Source of the DNA: Enterobacter cloacae
GTDB taxonomy: Bacteria; Pseudomonadota; Gammaproteobacteria; Enterobacterales; Enterobacteriaceae
Length of the DNA: 64,000 nt
NCBI RefSeq assembly: GCF_013375935.1
Contig: NZ_CP056117.1
Coordinates: forward strand, 310,001-374,000
Direction of reading: 5' to 3'
Shown piece by piece: positions 49,173-58,800 of the stretch. The translations under genes and the position numbers were made by a program. Under the pieces are notes generated by a model. It saw only the letters and a list, made by a program, of their open reading frames with translations. It searched no databases and was not told where the DNA came from. Position 1 is the first letter of the stretch; each line of letters begins with the position of its first letter.

Positions 49173-49949
49173 GTGCGACGCTATCTTCCCTGCTTCATTA
49201 TCTGGCTCATGATGCTGGCGCTGCTGTCACGCTACGCGCTGGCCGCCACGCTTCAGGTCGCCCCTGTAACGCTGGATCTCCAGAGCGGGCAAAGAGCAAC
49301 GGCGGTTTACCTCACTAACAGCGGGAAATCGGCCATCCATGCGCAGATACGGGTGTACGAGTGGAGCCAGAAAAACGGTAAAGACGTCCTGGCCGCCACC
49401 GAGGAGGTGGTCAGCAGCCCGGCGATGACCTCGCTGGCGCCGGGCCAGCAGCAGCTGGTGCGTATTATCGTCATGCGCCCGGGCCTGAATGAACAGGAGC
49501 AAAGCTACCGGCTGGTCATCGATGAGCTGCCGGATGCAGCGGCCCGCGCGGCCAGCCCCAACGCGGTGCATTTCCTGCTGCGCTACTCAATTCCGGTCTT
49601 CATTGCCGGAAACCAGACAGCGCCCGTCAGCCGCGATGCCCTGAGCTGCGAACAGGCGGACACCCCGGCGACTATCCGCTGCTATAACGCCGGAAACAGC
49701 CATATTCGCCTTAGCCACCTTCAGGCCCTGACGGCCAGCGGGCAGGCTGTGGCCTCGATTAAAGGCCTGGCGGGCTACGTACTGCCGGGACAGACCGCGC
49801 TTCTGACATTCAGGCACGCTCCACGCCATACGCTCAGCGCGCTACGCGCCTACATCAATGACGATCACAATGCCAGCCAGATACCTCTGCGCCCGCTTGC
49901 CGCTCGCGCTCCTGCTTTGGCTACCGCTCATGCTGTCAGCCCGGGCTGA
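49173..49949 (+). CDS. Pilus periplasmic chaperone
   Basis: PapD/CsuC-like chaperone of 258 residues with GTG start two bases after the pilin stop. The signal peptide ends YALAATL. The first immunoglobulin-like domain contains LTNSGKSAIHAQIRVYEW and the G1-strand region SLAPGQQQLVRIIVMR. YRLVIDELP and LLRYSIPVF are further family markers. The reading frame continues into the usher for 92 bases, an unusually long overlap. Confidence 0.86.
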   Translation: MRRYLPCFIIWLMMLALLSRYALAATLQVAPVTLDLQSGQRATAVYLTNSGKSAIHAQIRVYEWSQKNGKDVLAATEEVVSSPAMTSLAPGQQQLVRIIVMRPGLNEQEQSYRLVIDELPDAAARAASPNAVHFLLRYSIPVFIAGNQTAPVSRDALSCEQADTPATIRCYNAGNSHIRLSHLQALTASGQAVASIKGLAGYVLPGQTALLTFRHAPRHTLSALRAYINDDHNASQIPLRPLAARAPALATAHAVSPG

Positions 49950-52164
49950 ATCCACCGCTGACACCGTGCAATGGCTGGCCATCACCGTGAACCACGCCCC
50001 GCGTGGCGAGCTGTGGGCCTGCCGGGTAGCGGGTGACGCGTTGTGGATTAGCCGCAGCGACATGCAAAAACTGGGGCTTCGCGCCCCGGATAACCACAAC
50101 GAGTGGATTGAACTGACGTCCCTGCCGGACCTCAGGGTCAGCCTCGATTTACTTTCTCAGCAGGTGTCAATTACCGCCGGAGCGAAGGCGCTCGCGGGGC
50201 AACAGCACCTGGCTTTCGGGAGGCCGCCCTCGCCGTACCGCTATCCTGAGGCACAGCCCATCAGCGCGCTGACGCTCGGCTACGCGCTCTATGCCAGCGA
50301 GTCAGAGGGGAAACGACAGCTTAACGCCCAGACCATGCTGACCGCCTCCGGAATGCTGCCCGGCACCTTCAGCAGCAGCTTTTCCAGCCATGCCGGAGAG
50401 GAAAACAGCGCGGGACGGCCCGCCCACACGCGTCTTGAAACCCGCTGGCAGCGGGACAACACGGACTCGCTCACCAGCCTGGCGCTGGGGGACAGTATCA
50501 CTACCGGCACCCGCTGGAGCCGACAGGTACGCTTTGGCGGACTGCACTGGGCACGTAATTTTGAGCTGAATCCCCAGCTCAATACCGAACCGCGCAGCCG
50601 CTACAGCGACACGGCCGTCCTGCCCTCAACGGTCGATCTTTACATCGATGGGCTTAAGCAGAGCAGCCAGCGCGTAACGCCGGGAGATTTTCTGCTGGAT
50701 ACCCTGCCCTCTTTTACCGGCAGCGGGCAGGCGCAGGTGGTCATTACCGACATCAACGGCCAGCGGCGCACCGTCCAGCTCGATCTGTACGGCGCGCCGG
50801 GAATGCTGGCGGAAGGGCTGAGCAGTGGCTCACTGGATATCGGCTGGATGCGGCAAAACTACGCCCTGCGCTCCAATGACTATGCCGCCCCGCCTATGCT
50901 CGACGCCGGCTGGCGTTATGGCGTGAATAACCAGCTGACGATGGCGCTGCATACGGAACAGCAGCGAAAGCTGCGTAACGCGGGCGCCGGCGCGGACTGG
51001 CTGATCTCCCCGGCTACGGGCATTCTCAGCCCGCACATCGCCCTAAGCGACAGCCCCTACGGTAAGGGAATGCAGTGGGGTCTTGGCTGGCAGTGGAGCG
51101 GTAACGGGACGGGCATTTCCGCCAGCACCGTTCGTACCGATGCCGCGTTCGCCGATAACGCTCGCATGAGCGGTGCCGTCCCCGTCAGACGCAGCGATAG
51201 CGTCTGGGTAAGCCACGCCGTTCCCCACGTCGGTACGCTGGGTGCGGGCTGGGTTCAACAACATTTCCAGGGCAATACCCAGCGCTACCTCAACGCCTCC
51301 TGGACCGTCTCGCTGCCTGCCCACCTCTCCAGCACGCTGAGCTACACGCGCTCGTTTACGGACTCGTCGAGTAACGTTCAGCTTATGCTCTCCGTTCCGT
51401 TTGGCCATCATGACACGCTTTCCGCTCAGGCTAGCCGGGAGTCCCCGCGCATGGATTATCGCCATCAGCCAGACAATCAGGCTGGCGGCTGGTCCTGGCA
51501 GCTGGGACAGGGCTTTGGCAAAAATCGGGAAAGGTATGCAGACGTGGGCTACCTTGGCCGCGCCGGAGAGTGGCACGCCGGGCTGGAGCAGGGCGCTAAC
51601 ACAGGCAGCCAGTACGCCTCCGCCGAAGGCAGCGTAACGCTGCTGGACCACAGCCTGCACGCGCTGCGCTACAACCAGCAGGGGCTGGCGCTGGTCTCCA
51701 CGCGCGGTATCGGCCACGTGCCGGTGATGCTGGAAAACCGCCGGGCAGGCGAAACCGATGAGCGCGGGTACCTTCTGCTGACCGACCTGCCCCGCTATCA
51801 CAACAGTAAAGTCACCATCGATCCGCTGGATCTGCCCCCCCCCGACGCAATCGCGCCCGTCACCGACATGTATGCCAGGCCGGGCAACGGCAGCGCGGTG
51901 AAAGTCGATTTTAACGTCCATTACGCCGTGACGGTTCAGGCCCGGCTGGTGGACGCGCGCGGCCGGCCGCTGCCGCTGGGCAGCGTCGTGTCAACGCCGC
52001 ACGGCGCCACCATCGTGGGACGCGACGGGTTTATCTGGCTTGAAGATCCGCCCCTGCCCGGTGAGCTGGTGGTGAAAACCGGTGAGGGCGAGTGCCGGGT
52101 CACGCTTCCGGCCCCGCGCGCCGCGTCAACCGTAATGAATATTGGAGAACAGCCGTGTCATTAA
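49858..52164 (+). CDS. Outer-membrane fimbrial usher
   Basis: Large outer-membrane assembly pore of 768 residues, within the normal usher range. A signal peptide ends SARAEST. The N-terminal periplasmic domain occupies about 30-130. A beta-barrel rich in alternating hydrophobic residues follows, with LGDSITTGTRWSRQVRFGG and the plug region PSTVDLYIDGLKQSSQRV. The C-terminus has a small conserved domain (EDPPLPGELVVKTGEGECRV). The start may instead be ATG at 49870. It overlaps the chaperone by 92 bases and the tip gene by ten. Confidence 0.88.
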   Translation: MTITMPARYLCARLPLALLLWLPLMLSARAESTADTVQWLAITVNHAPRGELWACRVAGDALWISRSDMQKLGLRAPDNHNEWIELTSLPDLRVSLDLLSQQVSITAGAKALAGQQHLAFGRPPSPYRYPEAQPISALTLGYALYASESEGKRQLNAQTMLTASGMLPGTFSSSFSSHAGEENSAGRPAHTRLETRWQRDNTDSLTSLALGDSITTGTRWSRQVRFGGLHWARNFELNPQLNTEPRSRYSDTAVLPSTVDLYIDGLKQSSQRVTPGDFLLDTLPSFTGSGQAQVVITDINGQRRTVQLDLYGAPGMLAEGLSSGSLDIGWMRQNYALRSNDYAAPPMLDAGWRYGVNNQLTMALHTEQQRKLRNAGAGADWLISPATGILSPHIALSDSPYGKGMQWGLGWQWSGNGTGISASTVRTDAAFADNARMSGAVPVRRSDSVWVSHAVPHVGTLGAGWVQQHFQGNTQRYLNASWTVSLPAHLSSTLSYTRSFTDSSSNVQLMLSVPFGHHDTLSAQASRESPRMDYRHQPDNQAGGWSWQLGQGFGKNRERYADVGYLGRAGEWHAGLEQGANTGSQYASAEGSVTLLDHSLHALRYNQQGLALVSTRGIGHVPVMLENRRAGETDERGYLLLTDLPRYHNSKVTIDPLDLPPPDAIAPVTDMYARPGNGSAVKVDFNVHYAVTVQARLVDARGRPLPLGSVVSTPHGATIVGRDGFIWLEDPPLPGELVVKTGEGECRVTLPAPRAASTVMNIGEQPCH

Positions 52165-53111
52165 AAGCGTCGTTACTGCTGCTGCCCGTGCTTTCCATGA
52201 AGGCGATGGCGGCGGCATGCTGGATAACCTCGCCCGCCGTCATCAACTTTGGCAATGTCGTGGCGGGCAACGCTGCCTCGACCAGCACCGAGGTAAAATT
52301 TAGCTGTCAGGCCGACAACTACGGCACGTCAGAGTATATCAACGTCTGCCTGAGCAGCATTGACGCCCCGCCCTTTCAGATGCTCTCGCTGGGCGACGGG
52401 GACGGTAAACAATATACCCTGCTGTTTCGCCTGCTTAACGGCATCGCGCGCGCCCAGGAGCTGGGTCCCGCCAGCAGCGGAAATCTCATCCAGCAGACCG
52501 TCATGGCGCAAAGCAATGCCAGCGTCAGCGGCAGCTTTCCGCTTATCGCCACCCTTCCGGCGGGGCAGAGCCAGCTCCCCGCGACCCACTATTACAACTA
52601 CAACATGAATCTGCGCATCGCCTGGCACAGCGCCACCCGCCGGGACGCCTTGCAAAGCTGTGCAGACGGCTCCGCGGAGGGGGAACAGGTGCAGGGCGGG
52701 AGCAATGCCCAGGCCGAAATCAGCGAAGGGTGCTACATAGAGCGCGTCACCCCGCTCAACTTCGGCACCTTAACCAGCGCCGCCACGCTGCGCCCGACTC
52801 GCTCCACGGCAACCCTCACCACGCGCTGTCCGGCCGGAACCGCATTCACGCTCGCCATGGGAAAAGGCAATCATGCCAGCGGCGATCGGCGGCAGCTTTG
52901 CAACGATGAGGGCCAGTGCCTGCGCTATACGCTCTGGCAGGATGCCGCGGCCACGCAAAGCTGGGGCGATCAAAGCAGCGGCGATGCGCTGCAGGTCACC
53001 AACCCCGCCGGCGGCACGCAGAACTTCACCGTTTACGGAGAAGTACCGGCCCAGCCCCTGAGCGGTACGGGCGAGTTTATTGACGACGTGATAATTACGC
53101 TGACTTATTAA
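52155..53111 (+). CDS. Two-domain SCPU tip adhesin (CsuE-like)
   Basis: Predicted pilus tip protein, 318 residues from GTG at 52155 with overlapping usher stop. A signal peptide ends MAAACW. Two SCPU domains follow (about 25-170 and 190-318). Each begins with a Cys (ACWITSPAVINFG; GCYIERVTPLNFG), carries further cysteines for disulphides, and the second ends DDVIITLTY. In Acinetobacter Csu the tip is the hydrophobic adhesin; a similar adhesion role is inferred here. Confidence 0.83.
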   Translation: MSLKASLLLLPVLSMKAMAAACWITSPAVINFGNVVAGNAASTSTEVKFSCQADNYGTSEYINVCLSSIDAPPFQMLSLGDGDGKQYTLLFRLLNGIARAQELGPASSGNLIQQTVMAQSNASVSGSFPLIATLPAGQSQLPATHYYNYNMNLRIAWHSATRRDALQSCADGSAEGEQVQGGSNAQAEISEGCYIERVTPLNFGTLTSAATLRPTRSTATLTTRCPAGTAFTLAMGKGNHASGDRRQLCNDEGQCLRYTLWQDAAATQSWGDQSSGDALQVTNPAGGTQNFTVYGEVPAQPLSGTGEFIDDVIITLTY

Positions 53112-53241
53112 ACGACACAAAAAACCGTCTGGATCAATGTTATCGGTAACAATGGCGCTAAAATAACCAGCAGTTCCGCTTAGGAAGGCGTAATGCCTTC
53201 TCTTTTTTAATTAATTATCTCTGTCTGCATTACAACAAATT

Positions 53242-53982
53242 ATGAAATACCTGCTCGCTGATGCCCTCGTTTACAACGACGAGGACGGTACCGTTACTCC
53301 CGTTAATGCGCTGGAAGAGGATGCGCAGCTCCTCACCTGTACGGCCAATACCATCCTGAAGCTGCTGGTAAAGCATCATGGGAACGTCATCGAACGGGAA
53401 ACGTTTCTCCGTGAGGTCTGGGATAAGCGCGGGCTTCAGGGATCCAACAACTCGTTAAACCAGTACATCAGCATCCTGCGCAAAATGCTGGCCAGCCTGC
53501 TCCCCGACGTGCTGTTTATCGTTACGGTGCCTAAAACGGGCTTTATGCTCTGCGCGGACGTCACGGTAACGGCGCTGGAAGAGGAGGCCCCGGCGGCCGA
53601 AACGGCGAAACCCGCCTGGCGCATTCGGCCTGAACTGCTGTTCTGCGGCGCGCTCACGCTCGCTATCGTCGCGCTGTGCGTCTGGATAACGGCCGTCAAG
53701 CCAGAAGCCCCGCAGAGCGAAATCCATTTGCTCACCCATATCGGCGCGTGTCCGGTCTACACCTTTACGCCGCTGGCAGATGTGTTTCACGGGAGGGCGG
53801 TTGCGCTGGCGCAAACCCTTCAGCGAGACGGTCATTTGCCGTGCCTGAAAAATTCAATCTTCTACATGCACATTCAGAGAACGCTGTTCTACGGTCACGA
53901 AGGGCGGCTGGTGCTATCCCAATGCTCCCTTGCCCGGGGTAAAGCCAGCGCCTGCCGGACGCTTTTCTATTACGAGTGGTGA
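53242..53982 (+). CDS. ToxR/CadC-type membrane-bound regulator
   Basis: A 246-residue regulator. The N-terminal winged helix (about 1-110) resembles the OmpR-type DNA-binding domain of ToxR/CadC, with RETFLREVWDKRG and NNSLNQYISILRKMLASLLP and the wing VTVPKTGFML. A single membrane helix lies at about 133-152 (LLFCGALTLAIVALCVWI). The periplasmic part (about 155-246) has four Cys, which may form redox-sensing disulphides. It lies 130 bases after the tip gene in the same direction, with AT-rich DNA between that could be its own promoter. Confidence 0.85.
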   Translation: MKYLLADALVYNDEDGTVTPVNALEEDAQLLTCTANTILKLLVKHHGNVIERETFLREVWDKRGLQGSNNSLNQYISILRKMLASLLPDVLFIVTVPKTGFMLCADVTVTALEEEAPAAETAKPAWRIRPELLFCGALTLAIVALCVWITAVKPEAPQSEIHLLTHIGACPVYTFTPLADVFHGRAVALAQTLQRDGHLPCLKNSIFYMHIQRTLFYGHEGRLVLSQCSLARGKASACRTLFYYEW

Positions 53983-53983
53983 T

Positions 53984-54457
53984 ATGAGACAGAAAAAAGT
54001 TTGGCTAATACTGGTACTCAACCTGTTGCTTCTGGGCTCCGCGCTGGCGTGGTACTTTTACACGCCTCCGCTGTCGGTGGCCTGCGATGGAAACCTGACG
54101 TTCTCCGACAAACGTGACAGCCATGCCTTCACGTTTGACGGCGAGGTTATTATGCGTTTTCAACCCGATAAAACGGGCTACATTACGCTAAACGGTAACG
54201 TTGAGAACGCCCCCCAGAGCTGGGAAGTGTCTCGTCAGGAGATGTTTAAGTGGCGCCAGGTGGAGGGAGAACTGTATGAAATCGTCATTCAAAAAGTGGA
54301 GCGCTTTAGCCATGACGCCATGCCGCCGGGAGTATTTGAAAAGTATGTCGCCGGCCTGACGCTGGGGAAAAAAAGGCTCCTGACGATAGAGCGCACGCCC
54401 CAGGGCGCGCTGGTCATTAGCAATTTTTATTCGCCCGTGCTGATCTGCTCAGTGTAG
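53984..54457 (+). CDS. FidL-like small membrane protein
   Basis: A 157-residue protein with one N-terminal membrane anchor (KVWLILVLNLLLLGSALAWYF) and a periplasmic beta-rich domain with two Cys. It begins two bases after the ToxR-like regulator stop. This matches the MarT-FidL arrangement of Salmonella, where a membrane-bound regulator is paired with a small FidL-like protein. By analogy it may control the regulator. The family assignment is from size, layout and motifs by eye only. Confidence 0.65.
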   Translation: MRQKKVWLILVLNLLLLGSALAWYFYTPPLSVACDGNLTFSDKRDSHAFTFDGEVIMRFQPDKTGYITLNGNVENAPQSWEVSRQEMFKWRQVEGELYEIVIQKVERFSHDAMPPGVFEKYVAGLTLGKKRLLTIERTPQGALVISNFYSPVLICSV

Positions 54458-54486
54458 CGTCGGCCGCTCAGGCTATACTTCCAGCC

Positions 54487-54993
54487 ATGAACATTCGCAT
54501 TCGCCCCACTTTTGTCAACGACGTTGCCGCCCTGCCCGCCATCGAGCGCGCGGCGGGCCGGCGTTTTCGCGACTATCCGGCGCTGGCCTGGCTGGCCGAA
54601 GGCGACGTTATTTCCGTTGAAGTGCACCTCGGTTACGTCGCGCGCGGACTAAGCTGGCTGGCGCTGGCAGACGATCGCCCCGTGGGCTTTATCCTCGCAG
54701 AAGCCCATCCAACGTCGCTGTTTATTGAGGAACTCTCGGTCGATCTGGACTGGCAGGGAAAAGGGGCAGGACGCCAGCTCATCGCCCGCGCCGCCGCCCA
54801 TGCCCGCAGCCTCGGCCTGCGTTCGCTGACGCTAACAACCTTTTGCGAGGTACCGTGGAATGCGCCATTTTATGCCCGGCTGGGCTTTGAAAGGGTGACG
54901 ACGCTGACGCCGGAGCTGCGCCAGAAAAGGGAAGAAGAGACCGCGCACGGGTTAGCGTCAGACGACCGCTGCGCCATGCGCCTGCCTCTCTAA
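54487..54993 (+). CDS. GNAT-family acetyltransferase
   Basis: A 168-residue GNAT acetyltransferase. The acetyl-CoA motif is DWQGKGAGRQLIARAAAHAR (about 78-97). FCEVPWNAPFYARLGF is the second conserved block. Substrate unknown. It lies 30 bases downstream of the FidL-like gene, but a distinct function is likely. Confidence 0.88.
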   Translation: MNIRIRPTFVNDVAALPAIERAAGRRFRDYPALAWLAEGDVISVEVHLGYVARGLSWLALADDRPVGFILAEAHPTSLFIEELSVDLDWQGKGAGRQLIARAAAHARSLGLRSLTLTTFCEVPWNAPFYARLGFERVTTLTPELRQKREEETAHGLASDDRCAMRLPL

Positions 54994-54997
54994 TATC

Positions 54998-55023
54998 GCC
55001 CGGTAGCGCTGCGCTTACCGGGC
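54998..55023. repeat. REP-like hairpin after the GNAT gene
   Basis: GCCCGGTA/TACCGGGC around GCGCTGCGCT. The same CCGGTAGCGCT core is found after ohr. It lies between the convergent GNAT gene and tsr. Confidence 0.8.
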
Positions 55024-55063
55024 CTCGGGCACACTCAAACCGTCACCGGCGAAACGCGCGGCG

Positions 55064-56728
55064 TCAGAACGTTTCCCAGTTATCGCCCGCGTCCGCGGTC
55101 GCCGGTTTACGCGCCGCTACCGGTGCCGCAACGCTTTTCGCGGAAGCGAACTCGCGCGCTTTCTGCTGTTCCTGCTGAATGCGGAACACCGCCACGGCCT
55201 GCGTCAGACGGCTCGCCTGCTCTTCCAGCGCCGCTGCCGCAGCAGCAGACTCCTCTACCAGCGAGGCGTTCTGCTGGGTCACGCGATCCATCTCCGCTAC
55301 CGCCAGGCCGACCTGGTCGATACCGCGGCTCTGCTCGTCAGACGCAGACGCAATCTCGCCCATGATGTCCGTCACGCGGGTGACCGCATTCACGATTTCA
55401 CCCATGGTTTCACCGGCGCTTTCCACCAGCGTAGAACCCACTTCGACACGGCCCACGGAGTCTTCAATCAGGCTCTTGATTTCACGGGCGGTCTGGGCGC
55501 TGCGCTGCGCCAGGTTACGCACTTCACCCGCAACAACCGCAAAGCCGCGGCCCTGCTCGCCCGCACGCGCCGCTTCTACCGCCGCGTTCAGCGCCAGGAT
55601 GTTGGTCTGGAAAGCAATGCCGTCGATCACGCTGATAATATCGGCGATTTTCTGCGAGCTGCCGGCGATATCGCGCATGGTTTGCACCACGTTATCCACC
55701 ACCTTCCCGCCTTTCTGCGCGGTTTCGGATGCGCTCAGCGCCAGGTTGCTCGCCTGACGGGCGTTCTCGGCGTTTTGCTTCACGGTCGCGGTCAGCTGCT
55801 CCATGCTGGCTGCGGTCTCTTCCAGCGACGCCGCCTGCTGCTCGGTACGGGAAGAGAGATCGTTATTGCCCATCGAGATTTCGCTCGCGCCGCTGTAAAT
55901 GGCGTTCGCGCCGTTACGCACGTCGCCCACGGTGCGGACCAGCTCGCCCTGCATGTGGCGCAGGGAGTCGGCCAGCTCACCCATCTCGTTGGTGCCTTCC
56001 ACGTCGATGCGCTTCACCAGGTCGCCGCTGGCGATATGGCGAATGCTGTCGATCAGACGGGTCATCGGAGAAATGAGCGCCTGACGAATGCCGAGCCAGA
56101 CGGCTACAATCACCACCAGCACCGCAACCAGAACGCTAATCAGCACCCAGATAGCCTGGTGATAAGAGCTGTTGCTGTCTTCAACCGCGGTCTGATACAG
56201 CGCGTCGTTCTGCTGCAGATAGCTGACGTACTGCTTCTCAAAGCCATCCTGATAGCTCTGGGTCGGCTGGTCGAAGAACTCGTTGATTTTGCCGGCACCC
56301 AGCAGCTGGATCAGCTCAGCCAGCGCGCCGTGGTAGATATCGTAGTTACGTTTAATTTCAAGCGCCGCAGCGTCGCTCTGGCGCGGGTCGCGCGGCAGCG
56401 CTTCGTAATCCGCCCAGTTTTTTTCCGCCTGCTTCAGAGACGCGGAGGCAATCTGCATCAGCTCGGCGACGGTTGAGCCGCTGCCGATATTGTTCTGATC
56501 CATCATGTAGCGGATACCCGCGCGGTTCAGGGTATTACGGGTTTGCAGCAGCGCCACCCAGCTGCCGTTCAGGGTGGACTGCTGCTGGCGAATGGTTTGC
56601 AGGATGGTGAAATTCTCTTTGTCGTGCTTCAGGGCATTGAAGAAAAGACCACCGGACGTGAGTTGTAAAAGGCCAAATATCGCTAAAACCAGCATTAAGC
56701 TGGTGACAATCTTGATACGGTTTAACAT
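55064..56728 (-). CDS. tsr: Serine chemoreceptor Tsr
   Basis: Methyl-accepting chemotaxis protein, 554 residues against 551 in E. coli. One membrane helix at about 8-30 and a second at about 190-213 bracket a four-helix periplasmic sensor domain. The HAMP domain (about 215-265) is followed by the signalling region with the conserved tip [20 protein letters not shown]. The C-terminus NWETF is the pentapeptide tether for CheR and CheB. A strong sigma-28 promoter lies just upstream. Confidence 0.96.
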   Translation of the reverse strand: MLNRIKIVTSLMLVLAIFGLLQLTSGGLFFNALKHDKENFTILQTIRQQQSTLNGSWVALLQTRNTLNRAGIRYMMDQNNIGSGSTVAELMQIASASLKQAEKNWADYEALPRDPRQSDAAALEIKRNYDIYHGALAELIQLLGAGKINEFFDQPTQSYQDGFEKQYVSYLQQNDALYQTAVEDSNSSYHQAIWVLISVLVAVLVVIVAVWLGIRQALISPMTRLIDSIRHIASGDLVKRIDVEGTNEMGELADSLRHMQGELVRTVGDVRNGANAIYSGASEISMGNNDLSSRTEQQAASLEETAASMEQLTATVKQNAENARQASNLALSASETAQKGGKVVDNVVQTMRDIAGSSQKIADIISVIDGIAFQTNILALNAAVEAARAGEQGRGFAVVAGEVRNLAQRSAQTAREIKSLIEDSVGRVEVGSTLVESAGETMGEIVNAVTRVTDIMGEIASASDEQSRGIDQVGLAVAEMDRVTQQNASLVEESAAAAAALEEQASRLTQAVAVFRIQQEQQKAREFASAKSVAAPVAARKPATADAGDNWETF

Positions 56729-56758
56729 GTTTTCGTTTTCCTCAGACAGATAACAGAA

Positions 56759-56785
56759 TTTTCGGCCTGGTAAGGGAAAACTTTA
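56759..56785 (-). promoter_or_regulatory. Sigma-28 (FliA) promoter for tsr
   Basis: On the minus strand TAAAGTTT, an 11-base spacer and GCCGAAAA match the FliA consensus (TAAAGTTT-N11-GCCGATAA) with one mismatch. It is 31 bases upstream of the tsr start, so tsr belongs to the late flagellar class. Confidence 0.92.
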
Positions 56786-56812
56786 CGAAAATCATCCTGG
56801 AATTTAGGGTTT

Positions 56813-57253
56813 TTACTCTTCGTCCCGCGCGGCAATATGCCGGTTTCCGAGTTCAATAAACTCTTCCAGCAGCGCCGTCAGCTGCTTCATCTTCTCCGGC
56901 GTATACTCCGCCTCAATCTGCTGGTACGCCTCTTCCACCTGTGCCTGAGCTCGCTGGTACAGCGCGCTACCCTCTCTGGTGAGCGACACGTACAGCTTGC
57001 GCTGGTCGTTCACCGGCTTTAAGCGCAGCACCAGGCCGTCGCGCTCCATGCGCGTCAGAATGCCGGTCAGGCTCGGGCGCAAAATGCAGGTGCGAAAGGC
57101 CAGGTCGTGAAAATCCATGGAGGGATGCTCGGCCAGCACGCGCACAATACGCCACTGCTGCTCGGTCAGGTTATGCCGCTTCACAATCGGGCGGAAGTAG
57201 CCCATCGCCGCTTCCCGCGCCTGCAGCAGCGCGATGGTTAATGAATCATGCAT
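56813..57253 (-). CDS. hpaR: Homoprotocatechuate degradation regulator HpaR
   Basis: MarR-family repressor of the hpa meta-cleavage operon, 146 residues. The winged helix contains HDLAFRTCILRPSLTGILTR and RDGLVLRLKPVNDQRKLYVS. It is divergent from hpaG, with the operators in between. HPA intermediates are known inducers. Confidence 0.93.
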   Translation of the reverse strand: MHDSLTIALLQAREAAMGYFRPIVKRHNLTEQQWRIVRVLAEHPSMDFHDLAFRTCILRPSLTGILTRMERDGLVLRLKPVNDQRKLYVSLTREGSALYQRAQAQVEEAYQQIEAEYTPEKMKQLTALLEEFIELGNRHIAARDEE

Positions 57254-57467
57254 AGCCTTCCCCTCACATCATTAACAAGTAAACAATCCAAAAAAGACGT
57301 TTTTATAAACAACACGTTTTAACTCAAAAAGTCTAACAGAATCAGCGCTATTTTTTTAACGCGTTAATTTTAATAGCTTTTAATTCTTATATGTAAATTT
57401 ATTGTTATTCATATCACAAATTATTCACTTCTGATTGCGAAACGAACAGCAAAAGCATAAAACCAGA

Positions 57468-57485
57468 TCATTAACATATTAATGA
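57468..57485. promoter_or_regulatory. HpaR operator upstream of hpaG
   Basis: TCATTAACATATTAATGA is an imperfect palindrome with TCATTAA/TTAATGA arms, 37 bases upstream of the hpaG start. The half-site TCATTAACAAGTAA near 57267 is the probable second operator close to hpaR. This agrees with the two-operator design described for E. coli W. Confidence 0.75.
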
Positions 57486-57521
57486 AATCAAAACCGGTCA
57501 TCCGGCCCGAGGAGTATGTCA

Positions 57522-58800
57522 ATGAAAGGTACCGTTTTTGCCGTGGCGCTGAACCACCGAAGCCAGCGAGAAGCCTGGGCTGACGCCTTTGAAAAAGCCC
57601 CCTACAACGCGCCGCCACAAACGGCGGTATGGTTTATCAAGCCGCACAACACCGCGATCCGCGCAGGCGAACCGATCCCCTTCCCGCAGGGCGAAACGGT
57701 GCTAAGCGGCGCGACGGTCGCGCTGGTGGTGGGTAAAACCGCCAGCAGGGTACGGGTGGAGGATGCCGCAGCGTACATCGCGGGATATGCGCTGGCCAAC
57801 GAGGTGAGCCTGCCGGAAGAGAGCTTCTACCGCCCGGCCATCAAGGCCAAATGCCGGGACGGGTTTTGCCCGACTGGCGAGCTGGCTGCCGTCGGCAACG
57901 TCGATAACCTGACCATCGTCACCGAAATCAACGGCCGCGAAGCGGATCGCTGGAGCACCGCCGATCTGCACCGCAGCGCCGCCGAACTGCTGAGCGCCCT
58001 GAGCGAGTTTGCCACCCTGAACCCCGGGGATGCGATATTGCTCGGCACCCCGCAAAACCGCGTTGAGATCCGCCCGGGCGATCGGGTACGCATTCTGGCA
58101 GAAGGTTTCCCGCCGCTGGAAAACCCGGTGGTTGATGAACGCGACGTCGCCCTCGCGCAAAGCGCGCCCCCGCACCCCACGCTGTTTGCCCTCGGCCTGA
58201 ACTATGCCGATCACGCCAGCGAGCTGGACTTCAGGCCGCCGACCGAGCCGCTGGTGTTTATCAAAGCGCCGAACACCTTCAACGGCGACAGCCAGACCTC
58301 GGTGCGCCCGAACGGCGTTGAATACATGCATTACGAAGCGGAGCTGGTGGTGGTCATCGGCAAAACCGCGCGCAAGGTCAGCGAAGCCGAGGCGATGGAC
58401 TATGTTGCGGGCTATACGGTCTGCAACGACTACGCCATCCGCGACTACCTGGAAAACTACTACCGCCCGAACCTGCGGGTAAAAAGCCGCGACGGGCTGA
58501 CGCCCATTTCCCCCCAACATCGTGCCGAAAGCGGCGATCCCCGACCCGCACAGCCTCACCCTGCGCACCTTCGTCAACGGCGAGCTGCGTCAGGAAGGCA
58601 CCACCGCAGATCTCATTTTCAGCATCCCGTACCTGATTGCGTACCTGAGCGATTTTATGACCCTGCAGCCGGGCGACATGATTGCCACCGGCACGCCGAA
58701 GGGGCTGTCCAACGTGGTACCGGGCGATGAGGTGGTGGTGGAAGTGGAGGGCGTGGGCCGCCTGGTGAACCGCATTGTCAGCGAGGAGACAACAAAATGA
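57522..58800 (+). pseudogene. hpaG: hpaG with a +1 frameshift (bifunctional isomerase/decarboxylase)
   Basis: HpaG decarboxylates 5-oxo-pent-3-ene-1,2,5-tricarboxylate and isomerises the product in HPA degradation. The start at 57522 (MKGTVFAVALNHRSQ) has GAGG about nine bases upstream. It holds two fumarylacetoacetate-hydrolase-like halves (about 1-200 and 210-429). The frame stays family-like to KSRDGLTPISP, then a sixth C at 58510-58515 shifts it and it ends at 58730 with an unrelated tail. The true C-terminus resumes in the +1 frame (NIVPKAAIPDPHSLTLRTFV) and reaches TGA at 58800, overlapping hpaE. The cause may be sequencing error, mutation or slippage. Confidence 0.9.

Noticed and set aside
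51043..51921. 292-codon open frame opposite the usher
   Set aside because: Antisense shadow of the usher barrel; no ribosome site or domain.
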